Positions 46,708 through 56,100 of a stretch of DNA of 64,000 nt are shown piece after piece (the stretch's first letter is position 1; each line of letters begins with the position of its first letter). The stretch is from RHLJ01 sp048058975. Lineage in GTDB: Bacteria; Bacteroidota; Rhodothermia; Balneolales; Balneolaceae. The stretch covers positions 1 through 64,000 of the forward strand of contig JBLLNP010000001.1 of the NCBI GenBank assembly GCA_048058975.1, in the 5' to 3' direction. The notes under the pieces are model-generated. The model made no database searches, was not told the origin of the DNA, and saw only the letters and a list, made by a program, of their open reading frames with translations. Position numbers and translations under genes: made by a program.

Positions 46708-49700
46708 ATGAGTACCGAAATTCAACAAAACGGAACATCAACAAACGGATCTTCTCAAAAGGGAACAGGAGTTCGTAAAGAATTCTGGCTGTCTTCTTTT
46801 TCCATCAACAACAGGATAAGCGTACTTGTTTTATTAACGCTTGTAGCTGTGATGGGGATTGTTTCGTACATCACCATTCCTAAAGAGAGCTTTCCAAGCA
46901 TCAACGTGCCCAATATTTTTGTGGTTACGGTGTATCCCGGAGTATCCCCGGAGGATATGGAAAGCCTGGTGACCCGAAAGCTGGAGGATGAACTTGGAAA
47001 TATTTCTGAAGTAAAGAAAATGACGTCCACTTCTTCAGAGGGGTATTCCAATATTAACCTGGAATTCGATCCCAATGTGGATATGGAAGACGCCCTCCAG
47101 AAAGTGCGCGAAAAGGTAGATTTGGCTAAACCCGAACTGCCGGAGGATGCGGAAGAACCGGTTGTTCAGGAAATCAACTTTGCAGAATTCCCGATTATGA
47201 ACGTGAACCTTTCAGGGGAATACGATGAGGTAATTCTTAAGGAAATCGCCGAAGATTTGCAGGACAAGATAGAAGCGATTCCTTCTGTACTTGGCGTGGA
47301 TCTAACCGGTGGACTTGAGCGCGAGGTGCAGGTAGATGTGGACCTGGCTAAGATGAAGTATTACGGAGTTACCTTTGGTGATATTATCGCGGCTATCTCT
47401 CAGGAAAACGTGACTATTCCGGGTGGGGACATTTCGGTAGGAACCAAGAAATTCCTGCTTCGTGTGCCTGGTCAATATGATGATACCGCACAGCTTGAGG
47501 ATATAGTTGTTAAGGGAGAAAATAGAAGCCCGATTTATGTGCGCGATGTAGCTTCTGTTACATTTGGATTCAAAGAAAGGGAAACCTACTCTGAGTTAGA
47601 AGGTGCTCCGGTAATCACTCTGGGTGTGAAGAAAAGAACAGGGGAAAACATCCTTGAGACTGCCCAGCGAACAAAGGCAATACTTGATGCAGAACTGGAG
47701 ACGCTTCCCCCAACAACCACATACAAGATCACTAACGATCAAAGTATTGATGTGGTAAGCATGGTGAGCAACCTGGAGAATAACATTATCTCCGGTCTTA
47801 CTTTAGTTGTTGGCGTATTATTGTTCTTCCTAGGGGTAAGAAACGCTTCTTTTGTAGGGATTTCCATCCCTCTTTCCATGTTTCTTTCCTTCATTATTCT
47901 TGGCGCGGTAGGCATAACCATGAACATGGTAGTGTTATTCTCACTGATTCTTTCTCTGGGGATGTTGGTGGATAACGCCATTGTGGTGGTAGAAAATATT
48001 TACCGATACCTGGAAGAAGGCTACGACAACTTTGAGGCAGCCAAGAAAGGAACCGGGGAAGTTGCTGTTCCGATTATTGCAGGAACCATGACAACCATCG
48101 CTGCTTTCGCTCCAATGGTGTTCTGGCCGGGTATTGTGGGACAGTTTATGAGCTATCTGCCTAAGACGTTGATTATCACTCTGGCCAGTTCTCTGTTCGT
48201 TGGGTTGGTTATCAACCCGGTAATTTGTGCCTTGTTTATGCGTGTGGATGGCCAGGAAAAGAAAGCAGTTCTTACCAGAGATGGAAAATTGATACTGATT
48301 TTCTTTGTTTCTGTAATCCTATTTTTCTGGCTATTAGTATCAGGGGTGATCTCTGGGATTTCTGCTGCTGCAACTAACCCAGAATTATTTGGTCCTGCTT
48401 TTATGGGTGGTATAATCGCTCTTTTGAAAACTTTTTTAATGCTTGGAGTCCTCGGGTTCATATTCTGGCTTTTAAACAAATTCTTGCTAGAACCTATTGG
48501 AAAATGGTGGCAACGTGATGGCTTAAATAAGTTTATTGTAAACTATGAAAGGACATTGGTTTGGTCCCTTAATCATAGAATACTTACAATAATTTTAGCT
48601 GTAATAGTTCTTGTATCAAGTATAGGATTGCTTAAAAAATTCCCAACAGGAGTTGAATTCTTCCCGGAAGATATTCCGCCTCGGGATGTATATGTTCAAA
48701 TTGAAACCCCAATTGGTTCTGACGTTGCTTACACAAAAACCATTGTAGATGAAGTACGAGATCGTGTTCAAAACCTTCCGAACCTTGTTGATGTAAACAG
48801 TGTACTGGCAACTTCCGGGGCGTTAATTACAGCCGATCCGGGTTCTAGTGGTGGTGGAAATACTCCAAACCGGGGAACGGTGGCTCTAAATTTTGTTGAC
48901 TTCCAGGAACGAGAAGGCGATGTATTTGAAGCGATGGAATTCCTGCGTGATCACATGAGTGAAAACATTGTTGGAGCTAAAATAACGGTAGAACAACCAC
49001 CAAATGGTCCGCCTACCGGTAAGCCGGTAAACCTGGAAATTTCCGGGGATGATATGGAGCAGCTAACCATCATTTCCAATGATATTCTGAAGAGGCTAGA
49101 GGCAGATTCCGTATTCGCTAAAATGGATGGACTTGAATCAAACCTGCCCGAGCCAAGGCCGGAAATCAGAATAGAAGTTGATCGGGAGAAAGCTGCTCTT
49201 TATGAGTTGAATACCAATACTATTGGGATGACGATTCGCCAGGCAATTAATGGAGTTGAGGCTTCCAAATTCCGTGATGGAAAAGAGGAGTACGATATTG
49301 TTGTACGCTTAAATGATGAGTACCGGGATGATATGAGTACACTGGGTGATTTGACTATTTTCCACGAAGGGAATCAGATTCCACTTTCTGAAGTGGCCAC
49401 CTGGGAAGTAAGTGATGGCTTGGGAGGAATCAACCACAAAGAAGCAGTTCGCGTGATTACCATAAGTGCGGATGTACGTGCCGGGTATCAGGCAAACGCG
49501 GTGCTTGCAGAAGTACAGGGAGTGTTAGATACCTATCTTCAGGATTTACCTCCTGGATATACTCACAGTTGGACCGGCCAACAGCAGGAACAGGATGAAT
49601 CGTTTAACTTTCTCGGAATTGCTTTCTTGATCGCCCTGTTTTTGATCACGTTTATTTTGGTATCTCAGTTTAACTCCATTGCAAAACCTCTGATTATTCT

Positions 49701-50274
49701 TAGTTCGGTAATAATGTCGATGGCTGGAGTATTCTATGGTCTGGTTACCTTCCAGATGGCCTTTGGGTTGATGGCTTTCCTCGGAATTATTTCTCTGGCA
49801 GGAATTGTGGTAAACAACGCCATTGTGTTAATAGATTACGTAGATATTCTTCGTGAGCGTGATGGCATGGACTTAAGATCTGCCTTAATTCAAGGAGGTA
49901 AGGTACGTTTCCGTCCGGTAATTCTTACGGCAACTACAACCGCTTTAGGTCTGGTTCCGTTAGCAATCGGTTTCAACTTCGATTTTATCGTGTTGGTCGC
50001 TACTCCGCTGGAGTTCTTTAGTAATCTGGGCTCATATATCTATATGGGCGGTGAGCAGGCAGCATGGTGGGGACCAATGGCCATCGCAGTAATCGTTGGA
50101 TTACTATTCGCTACTGCACTTACATTGATTTTGGTGCCTGTGCTTTACAGTATCATTGAGCGTAGCCGACGTGGCTTGAATAAAGTAATGTTTGGCAAAG
50201 AAGAGCCGGGGATTATCAAAGACCAAAGCTCTTTGAATGGAGAAGAGAGGAAACTTCAGGCCGAACCGGCTTAA
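46708..50274 (+). CDS. RND efflux permease (AcrB/HAE-1 type), enlarged
   Basis: 1188 residues, about 140 longer than AcrB. TM1 (~31-50), porter domain (GVSPEDMESLVTRKLEDEL), and the TM4 charged motif in ILSLGMLVDNAIVVVENIYR, essential for proton coupling in this family. The second half repeats the fold and has GIVVNNAIVLIDYVD. Extra length lies at ~519-605, where two or three additional hydrophobic segments sit between the sixth and seventh canonical helices, and near residue 1100 (EFFSNLGSYIYMGGEQAAWW). Terminal pump gene of the operon. Confidence 0.93.
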   Translation: MSTEIQQNGTSTNGSSQKGTGVRKEFWLSSFSINNRISVLVLLTLVAVMGIVSYITIPKESFPSINVPNIFVVTVYPGVSPEDMESLVTRKLEDELGNISEVKKMTSTSSEGYSNINLEFDPNVDMEDALQKVREKVDLAKPELPEDAEEPVVQEINFAEFPIMNVNLSGEYDEVILKEIAEDLQDKIEAIPSVLGVDLTGGLEREVQVDVDLAKMKYYGVTFGDIIAAISQENVTIPGGDISVGTKKFLLRVPGQYDDTAQLEDIVVKGENRSPIYVRDVASVTFGFKERETYSELEGAPVITLGVKKRTGENILETAQRTKAILDAELETLPPTTTYKITNDQSIDVVSMVSNLENNIISGLTLVVGVLLFFLGVRNASFVGISIPLSMFLSFIILGAVGITMNMVVLFSLILSLGMLVDNAIVVVENIYRYLEEGYDNFEAAKKGTGEVAVPIIAGTMTTIAAFAPMVFWPGIVGQFMSYLPKTLIITLASSLFVGLVINPVICALFMRVDGQEKKAVLTRDGKLILIFFVSVILFFWLLVSGVISGISAAATNPELFGPAFMGGIIALLKTFLMLGVLGFIFWLLNKFLLEPIGKWWQRDGLNKFIVNYERTLVWSLNHRILTIILAVIVLVSSIGLLKKFPTGVEFFPEDIPPRDVYVQIETPIGSDVAYTKTIVDEVRDRVQNLPNLVDVNSVLATSGALITADPGSSGGGNTPNRGTVALNFVDFQEREGDVFEAMEFLRDHMSENIVGAKITVEQPPNGPPTGKPVNLEISGDDMEQLTIISNDILKRLEADSVFAKMDGLESNLPEPRPEIRIEVDREKAALYELNTNTIGMTIRQAINGVEASKFRDGKEEYDIVVRLNDEYRDDMSTLGDLTIFHEGNQIPLSEVATWEVSDGLGGINHKEAVRVITISADVRAGYQANAVLAEVQGVLDTYLQDLPPGYTHSWTGQQQEQDESFNFLGIAFLIALFLITFILVSQFNSIAKPLIILSSVIMSMAGVFYGLVTFQMAFGLMAFLGIISLAGIVVNNAIVLIDYVDILRERDGMDLRSALIQGGKVRFRPVILTATTTALGLVPLAIGFNFDFIVLVATPLEFFSNLGSYIYMGGEQAAWWGPMAIAVIVGLLFATALTLILVPVLYSIIERSRRGLNKVMFGKEEPGIIKDQSSLNGEERKLQAEPA

Positions 50275-50313
50275 TATGATTCAGTAGTTTGAGTTTTTTC
50301 TCGGGCACCAGTT

Positions 50314-50335
50314 GGGGCGGATAGCCATCCGCCCC
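50314..50335. repeat. GGGGCGGAT...ATCCGCCCC palindrome (copy 1)
   Basis: Nine-bp perfect arms around AGCC, preceded by CCAGTT. Related copies lie at 50501-50520 and, in inverted context, 59920-59940. Confidence 0.75.
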
Positions 50336-50347
50336 ACTTAAAAAATC

Positions 50348-50367
50348 ATTCCCGCGAAGGCGGGAAT
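50348..50367. repeat. ATTCCCGC-gaag-GCGGGAAT hairpin
   Basis: Eight-bp perfect stem with a 4-nt loop, 13 bp after the GGGGCGGAT palindrome. It resembles short hairpins dispersed in many bacterial genomes. Confidence 0.65.
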
Positions 50368-50500
50368 CTCATGCTGGTTCTATAAGGAATCAGCAGCCAA
50401 TACTTAAAATCCCGAAGCAAAAATAAGCCCCGGCCTTTTTTATATCTAGGAGAGAACCTTTGTGATAGTTTCTCAGTTGGTTATACCCCAAAACCAGTTG

Positions 50501-50520
50501 GGGCGGATGGCCATCCGCCC
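50501..50520. repeat. GGGCGGATGG/CCATCCGCCC palindrome (copy 2)
   Basis: A perfect 20-bp palindrome preceded by CCAGTTG, as in copy 1, which has one change (AGCC for GGCC) at the centre. Confidence 0.75.
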
Positions 50521-50587
50521 TTACAGGATACAAACTCAGAATTTAACCCCGAGCATTAAAAACTAGCAAACAGGACAAGAATCCCAA

Positions 50588-50619
50588 TTGAAGTAAATCT
50601 TCTAAAACTCCTATCTTTA
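50588..50619 (+). promoter_or_regulatory. Bacteroidota-type promoter for the DUF4293 gene
   Basis: TTG (50588-50590), 21-bp spacer, TATCTTTA (50612-50619), one base from TAnnTTTG, 28 bp before the gene start. Spacing matches the known Bacteroidota promoter layout. Confidence 0.45.
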
Positions 50620-50647
50620 CTGAAATTTCAAAACTAACTCAGTCAAA

Positions 50648-51055
50648 TTGATTCAACGAATTCAAACTGTTTTTCTGGCACTCGCGGCAATATCAAATCT
50701 GGCAGTGTATTTCACTCCTATTTATACACGAGCAATGGAAGACCCACAGAAATGGATCGGTTTCGGGTTAGCCATTTCTCTTGTTGCAGCTGCTATTTTA
50801 TCTGTCTATGCCATTTTTCTATTCAAAAACAGGAAAACCCAAATAAACTGGGTAAAAAGAGCCGCTTTTGTACAGGTGATTTCATTGGGTTTTGCGATAG
50901 GAGTATTTTTCTCACTTGGTGGTATAGGAACCTATCTTTGGGATGAAGCTATTGGAACAGGCTTAATTGTACTTGGATTTATATTTCAGTTTTTGGGAGT
51001 CCGATTTATTAACAAAGACGATAAGCTGGTCCGCTCTATGGATCGGATTAGGTAA
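50648..51055 (+). CDS. DUF4293 family membrane protein
   Basis: 135 residues from a TTG start. MIQRIQTVFLALAAISNLAVYFTP is the typical start of this Bacteroidota-specific family, which supports the TTG. Four TM helices (~5-22, 38-58, 72-90, 98-117). Function unknown. Its stop overlaps the next ATG by one base (TAATG). Confidence 0.82.
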   Translation: MIQRIQTVFLALAAISNLAVYFTPIYTRAMEDPQKWIGFGLAISLVAAAILSVYAIFLFKNRKTQINWVKRAAFVQVISLGFAIGVFFSLGGIGTYLWDEAIGTGLIVLGFIFQFLGVRFINKDDKLVRSMDRIR

Positions 51056-51966
51056 TGGAGACAAATCAACCGGCTGCTTTTTCTAAAGTAAAAGTCTATT
51101 CACTACTCGTATTTGGTATTACAGCCATTGGGGTTTCTCCAATTTTGGTAAAAATTGTTACAAATGAGTCTGCCTTTTTGGTAGCTGCCGTCCGCACCGT
51201 TTTCGCATTTTTGCTACTTATTCCTTTGTATTATTCCTTGCAAAACAAAGAGGCAGAAAAGCGAAAGGTTTCAGTAAAGGAACATATCTGGGTGGTACTT
51301 TCGGGAATACTATTGGGGCTTCATTTGATCAGTTGGATTTCCTCGATTTATTTTACTTCCATAGCATCTGCATCTGTTCTTGTAACCACGCACCCAATCA
51401 TTCTTATTATCATAGAGCGCTTTGTATTCAAATACCGCTTCCGAATGGTGGTTTGGATTGGAGTATTTACATCGTTCTTTGGCTCGGTTATCCTGGGTTA
51501 CTCTGATTCCGGAAGTGAGGGAATGTACCCGAATCCACTTCTTGGTAATTCATTAGCGGCCTTAGCATCTCTAATTTTTGCAGGATACTTCCTTATTGGA
51601 AAACAGGTACGCCAGAACCGGAACTGGATCGAATATGTATTCCCTGTTTATGGCTATGCGGCTTTAACCTGCGTAATAGCCTTGCTTATTGTAGAAGGAT
51701 TTACGTTCGAATTTTCGGGATTACTTCTGTTGGTTGGCCTGGGACTAGCGATTGGCCCGCAGATTGCAGGACATGGCGCGCTAAACTATGCGGTTAAATA
51801 TGTTTCTCCAACACTAATTGCTACACTCATTCTTTTCGAACCGGCAGCTTCGTCAGTTATGGCATATTTTTTCTTTGATGAAGTTCCGCTTCCGCTCTCG
51901 TTTGTTGGGATGGCAGTTATCTTATTTGGAATTGTGCTAACCTGGTCTAAAAAGAAAGGCGACTAA
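51055..51966 (+). CDS. EamA/DMT-superfamily transporter
   Basis: 303 residues, ten TM helices in two EamA repeats (e.g. GITAIGVSPILVKIVTNESAFLVAAVRT; LILFEPAASSVMAYFFFDEVP). Coupled to the DUF4293 gene. Substrate unknown. It differs clearly from the EamA protein at 42347-43222. Its 3' end overlaps the convergent TonB receptor gene by 4 bp. Confidence 0.87.
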   Translation: METNQPAAFSKVKVYSLLVFGITAIGVSPILVKIVTNESAFLVAAVRTVFAFLLLIPLYYSLQNKEAEKRKVSVKEHIWVVLSGILLGLHLISWISSIYFTSIASASVLVTTHPIILIIIERFVFKYRFRMVVWIGVFTSFFGSVILGYSDSGSEGMYPNPLLGNSLAALASLIFAGYFLIGKQVRQNRNWIEYVFPVYGYAALTCVIALLIVEGFTFEFSGLLLLVGLGLAIGPQIAGHGALNYAVKYVSPTLIATLILFEPAASSVMAYFFFDEVPLPLSFVGMAVILFGIVLTWSKKKGD

Positions 51967-54407
51967 AAGGTATAGCTCAGAGTGAAGGTGATATTCCTTC
52001 CCATTCCATCAAGGCTGCTGGCGTGCTCGCGGTACGCTGCATCACCTAAATTATCGGCAAGCACTTTGAATGTTAGATTTTCTCTGGCCTGATAGTTTGC
52101 AAGAACCTGGATATTCACAAATCCGTCAGTCCCGTTTTGTGAAATTCGGATATCTCCAATTTCATCAGGGGAAATCCTGCGATGTGCAAAAGCGTATCGA
52201 GCCTGGGGCCGGATAGAAAGCTTATTATTTGGTTGATAATCAAGATAAAAAATACCGTTTGCGGGCGGAACACGATCGGCCGGCTCTTTGCTTCCACCAC
52301 TGTTAGTCAGATTGCCCCAGGTATAGGTGAAGGTGAGTCCACTTTTCACCCATTCACTAATTGAAAAGTCTCCCCTGAATTCAACTCCCAGGAGATCCAA
52401 CGAATTAGCGTTATCGTTGGTAACTTCGTTATATACATCGTTGGTACCGGGCTCTTCTTCTGTTTCTATTATTTGACCGAATTCATCTACCAGATTACCT
52501 GTATTCACGCGCTGGATTTTATCGAAGTAGTGAAGCCAGAAAGCAAAAAACTCAGTATGGAATAAATCACTATGGTATTGAAACCCAATATCAAAATTCC
52601 CGGTTTTTTCAGGCTTTAATTCAGTATTTGGGGTTTGGAATTGGTCACTTCTTCGAATCCCTACCTCAGATAAATCCGAAACATTTGGGGCCCGGAAACC
52701 GGATGAAATATTACTTAGAAAAGTGATTTCAGGATTAAGTTCATAAGTTATTCCAACAGAACCGGTCAGCTGTCCATAATCAGATGTGTATGGATCGTAT
52801 TTACGATCGGTATTTATCCCTTCAAAAGGAATATGAGCAAATGTGTGTGAATACCGAAGACCATACTCCATACTTAATTCGTCCGAAATCAACTGGTCAA
52901 GCTGTGCAAAAATACCTGAAAGAATATATTCAGAACCATCCGGGTATCTTGGTAAAGAAACCATGCCTGTATTTGTATGTCTTTGACTACTTACCCTGTC
53001 ATAAGAAATGTCAGCTCCCCATTTTAAATATAAATTGTTGGCAAGGGCAGAGCGAATATCCACTGAAAACTGAAACTGATCACTTCTATTCTGGTCGAAA
53101 CTGGTCGTATCGCTAATTGAGAACGTATTATCTCTGCTGGACTCTAATATAGAATAGGCCGGCGCATTATTGTAAGCAAAATCTTGTTGCTTGCGGAAAT
53201 CCTTCAACCGAAAATAACCGGTTTTAATACCAATAGACTCAAAAGCATGATTGAATCCGGAAAATCGATACTCAGCGGTATTTCCCCAGAATAAAAGAGG
53301 AGAAGTATTTGAGTAATATCCGAACTGAGGTACAGCGCCTTCTGTCTGATCTTCAATGCTGTACCCTAAGGTAACGCGATCGAGACGTGCGGCATCAGGG
53401 ATTTCTCCATAATAGCTGATCAGTGTCAAATCAGACCGCATTGAAGTTTTGATTTTAGACGAAACCTGGAAAGATTTGAATTGATAATCTGCGTTAGAAA
53501 GAGTGCCTCCATAAGGAAACCAAAGAGCTTCATTAGTTTGAGAACTCATCTTATAATAATCGAAATCTCTGAAACTGCCTCCGGCAAACAGAGAAAATCC
53601 GGATGATTGATAAGCTAGTTTTCCATGAATGCTTTTTTCTCCATTTCCTTCAAAATTGAACGTGCTTTGAACTTCCCCGGAAAGCTTGGAATCATCTGAA
53701 TAATCATGTACGATAGGAGAAATATTTACCCCACCTGATAAAGCATCACTACCATAATAGACTGAGATTGGACCCCGATATACATCAAGTTTATTGATAA
53801 GAAGGGGGTCAACAGCACCGAAATATTGGTTTTGGCCGGAACGTACAAACGAAGGATTCATTCGCATTCCATTGAAAAGATATAACACATCACGTCCCGC
53901 CCGGCCACGAATGTAAACACTTCCCTGTCCCACACTGGTTTGTTGTATAAAAACGCCACTTTCAGCCCGCAGAAGCTCGACGGCAGTTACTGTAGATTTA
54001 CTGGAAAGCTGTTCAATGCTAACAGAGCTTCTGGCTATAGGCGATGACTGTGTAATTGGGCTTATTGTTCTGTCAGGTGAAACGATAATTTCATCCAGAC
54101 TGGAAAATTTTTCCTTCATAAAGAATACTAAAGCAGAGTCAGGGCGAAAAACTTCAACCGATCTCGATTCAAAACCAAGGATTGAAAACTGGAGGGTCAC
54201 CGGAAATTCAAAAAGCGAGAGATAGAATTCACCTTCAGAGTTTGTACTCGTACCTGTTTGAGTACCTTCTACAAGAATACTTACCTCTTCAATAGGCTTG
54301 AAGGTTTTCGAATCTTTGATAATTCCGCTTATCTGGGCGTTTGATAAATGAATAATACCGAGTGAAAACAAACACACGAGAACAGCTATGTGCTTCATTT
54401 TCTTCAT
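51963..54407 (-). CDS. TonB-dependent outer membrane receptor
   Basis: 814 residues. Signal peptide ending SNAQ, CarboxypepD_reg-like domain (~25-105, ISGIIKDSKTFKPIEEVSILVEG), plug domain (~118-225, TAVELLRAESGVFIQQTSVGQGSVYIRG) and a 22-strand-type beta-barrel ending with an aromatic residue (ITFTLSYTF). It imports a ligand across the outer membrane using TonB energy. No SusD partner and no TonB genes are adjacent, so a siderophore, metal or small-molecule role is more likely than glycan uptake (inference). Confidence 0.9.
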   Translation of the reverse strand: MKKMKHIAVLVCLFSLGIIHLSNAQISGIIKDSKTFKPIEEVSILVEGTQTGTSTNSEGEFYLSLFEFPVTLQFSILGFESRSVEVFRPDSALVFFMKEKFSSLDEIIVSPDRTISPITQSSPIARSSVSIEQLSSKSTVTAVELLRAESGVFIQQTSVGQGSVYIRGRAGRDVLYLFNGMRMNPSFVRSGQNQYFGAVDPLLINKLDVYRGPISVYYGSDALSGGVNISPIVHDYSDDSKLSGEVQSTFNFEGNGEKSIHGKLAYQSSGFSLFAGGSFRDFDYYKMSSQTNEALWFPYGGTLSNADYQFKSFQVSSKIKTSMRSDLTLISYYGEIPDAARLDRVTLGYSIEDQTEGAVPQFGYYSNTSPLLFWGNTAEYRFSGFNHAFESIGIKTGYFRLKDFRKQQDFAYNNAPAYSILESSRDNTFSISDTTSFDQNRSDQFQFSVDIRSALANNLYLKWGADISYDRVSSQRHTNTGMVSLPRYPDGSEYILSGIFAQLDQLISDELSMEYGLRYSHTFAHIPFEGINTDRKYDPYTSDYGQLTGSVGITYELNPEITFLSNISSGFRAPNVSDLSEVGIRRSDQFQTPNTELKPEKTGNFDIGFQYHSDLFHTEFFAFWLHYFDKIQRVNTGNLVDEFGQIIETEEEPGTNDVYNEVTNDNANSLDLLGVEFRGDFSISEWVKSGLTFTYTWGNLTNSGGSKEPADRVPPANGIFYLDYQPNNKLSIRPQARYAFAHRRISPDEIGDIRISQNGTDGFVNIQVLANYQARENLTFKVLADNLGDAAYREHASSLDGMGRNITFTLSYTF

Positions 54408-54594
54408 GAACTGTAGATATATATCAAATTGTGAATTATTCTTTAAAAATTAGCGTTTTAGAGTATTAGTTGATTAATTGTTATTAATGATTATCTAAAA
54501 AACCATCTAATACTTGTACATTAGAAATGATGTAACGGCAGTATTCAAACTTTATTTAATTGAAGTTCATTTTTGCTAAGTTAATCACAACTAT

Positions 54595-56100
54595 ATGCTT
54601 CACAAAGATAACATATCGGTTAAAAAAATAAGACTCGTAAACTTAATTTTGGTTGCTCTTTTTTTTGTTAACTGTTTTGAAAAGGAACCGGATTTAAAAG
54701 AGAGAGATGATGATGCAATCAATGTAACTATTATAGAGCCAATCGACCGGGATTTAGCTGAAATTAAGCAAACCGGGGTTCTAAGAATGATTACCAGCTA
54801 TAGTTCCGGAGCTTATTTTTTATACAGGGGAATCCAGGTTGGTTTTGAATATGAACTGGTTCGGGAGTTTGCTAAAAAAAATGATCTTGCTTTGGAAGTG
54901 GTAATTCCGGGAATAGGCGAAAACCCATACGACCTTCTGAATAGTGGAGCCGGAGATATAATAGCTGCAAACTATACTATTACTCAAGAACGCGAAGAAA
55001 TAGTACGTTTTACAAGGCCGTATAATTTAGTGAACCAGATTATTGTGGTTTCGGATGAATTGGGTTTTGAACCGGAAAGTATTACTGATTTAGCAGGTAT
55101 TCCGATCACAATACGTAGAAACAGTTCTTACTTTCTCCAATTAAAGGAGCTTCAAGAACAGGGTTTTGATATAGAAATAAATCTGGTTTCAGAAGAGATG
55201 GATACAGAAACGCTTCTTTTTCAGGTAGCAAGCGGCAACTACGAGGCAACCGTAGCAGATGATAACATTTTCCAAGCCAGTAATAAGTATATGCGAGGAC
55301 TTGTTAAAGGTCCGGTTATTTCTGAACGGGATGAGATTGCGTGGGCAATCCGGAAAAATGCTTCAGATTTAGAAACAAGACTAAACCGATTTCTCTTCCA
55401 GCATTTCAAGTACGATGAAAATGGAGTGCCTAAGCGCTCAACATTTTTAAACGTTCTCAGAAAAAAATACTTTGAGGGCAGCTCTCAAATAGCAGATTAC
55501 TTCAATCCAGAATATCAAACCAATTCCTTTAGTTCCATTTCGCCCTACGACAGTCTTATCCAGAATGTAGCCGAAGAATTTAATCTTGATTGGGTGATGT
55601 TAACCGCAATTGCAGCTCAGGAATCTAAATTCGATCCATACTCAGAAAGTTGGGCAGGAGCCAGAGGTATTATGCAGGTACTACCTCGTTTTTCAGAAAT
55701 ACCGGAAGATTCCTTGTTCATTCCTGAGTATAATATTCGAGAAGGAGCTAGGATTTTGTCAGAACACCTCGAGCATTATTCCTATATGGACTCCACAAAT
55801 CGATGGCAGCTAGCTTTGGCGACGTACAATGCTGGTATGGGACACGTAGCAGATGCAAGGCGGTTATCTATCGATCAAAATAAAAACCCAAATGAGTGGG
55901 AAACGGTATCAGAGTCGTTACTGAAATTAATGCAGCGCAGATACTATCAACATGCGCGGTATGGATTTTGTCGTGGGATCGAAACAGTGCGCTATGTAAA
56001 TGAGATCATGAATCGCTACAATACCTATCAATCGATTCTGGCTCTTAGTGAAACCCACATTGGACCTCCGGGGATATTCGGAATTAAGACGCTTAATTGA
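54595..56100 (+). CDS. MltF-like membrane-bound lytic transglycosylase
   Basis: 501 residues. N-terminal lipoprotein-like signal (LVALFFVNC, Cys ~27; Asn at -1 is unusual). A solute-binding-protein-like domain (~55-290, TGVLRMITSYSSGAYFLYRG) is followed by a lysozyme-like SLT domain (~320-470) with the catalytic Glu343 in AAQESKFDP and ARGIMQVLP. This two-domain plan is that of MltF: cleavage of peptidoglycan with regulation by muropeptide binding. The 3' end overlaps the convergent phosphatase gene by 8 bp. Confidence 0.88.
   Translation: MLHKDNISVKKIRLVNLILVALFFVNCFEKEPDLKERDDDAINVTIIEPIDRDLAEIKQTGVLRMITSYSSGAYFLYRGIQVGFEYELVREFAKKNDLALEVVIPGIGENPYDLLNSGAGDIIAANYTITQEREEIVRFTRPYNLVNQIIVVSDELGFEPESITDLAGIPITIRRNSSYFLQLKELQEQGFDIEINLVSEEMDTETLLFQVASGNYEATVADDNIFQASNKYMRGLVKGPVISERDEIAWAIRKNASDLETRLNRFLFQHFKYDENGVPKRSTFLNVLRKKYFEGSSQIADYFNPEYQTNSFSSISPYDSLIQNVAEEFNLDWVMLTAIAAQESKFDPYSESWAGARGIMQVLPRFSEIPEDSLFIPEYNIREGARILSEHLEHYSYMDSTNRWQLALATYNAGMGHVADARRLSIDQNKNPNEWETVSESLLKLMQRRYYQHARYGFCRGIETVRYVNEIMNRYNTYQSILALSETHIGPPGIFGIKTLN

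Larger units (their letters stand above)
50275..50647. other. 373-bp intergenic region with palindromic repeats
   Basis: No gene is supported here. The region holds two copies of the GGGCGGAT palindrome (50314-50335 and 50501-50520), a hairpin ATTCCCGC-gaag-GCGGGAAT (50348-50367) and a promoter-like site (50588-50619). Confidence 0.7.

Noticed and set aside
51963..54407. SusC of a glycan-utilisation locus
   Set aside because: No SusD-like gene beside it and the size (814) is below usual SusC proteins (~1000).
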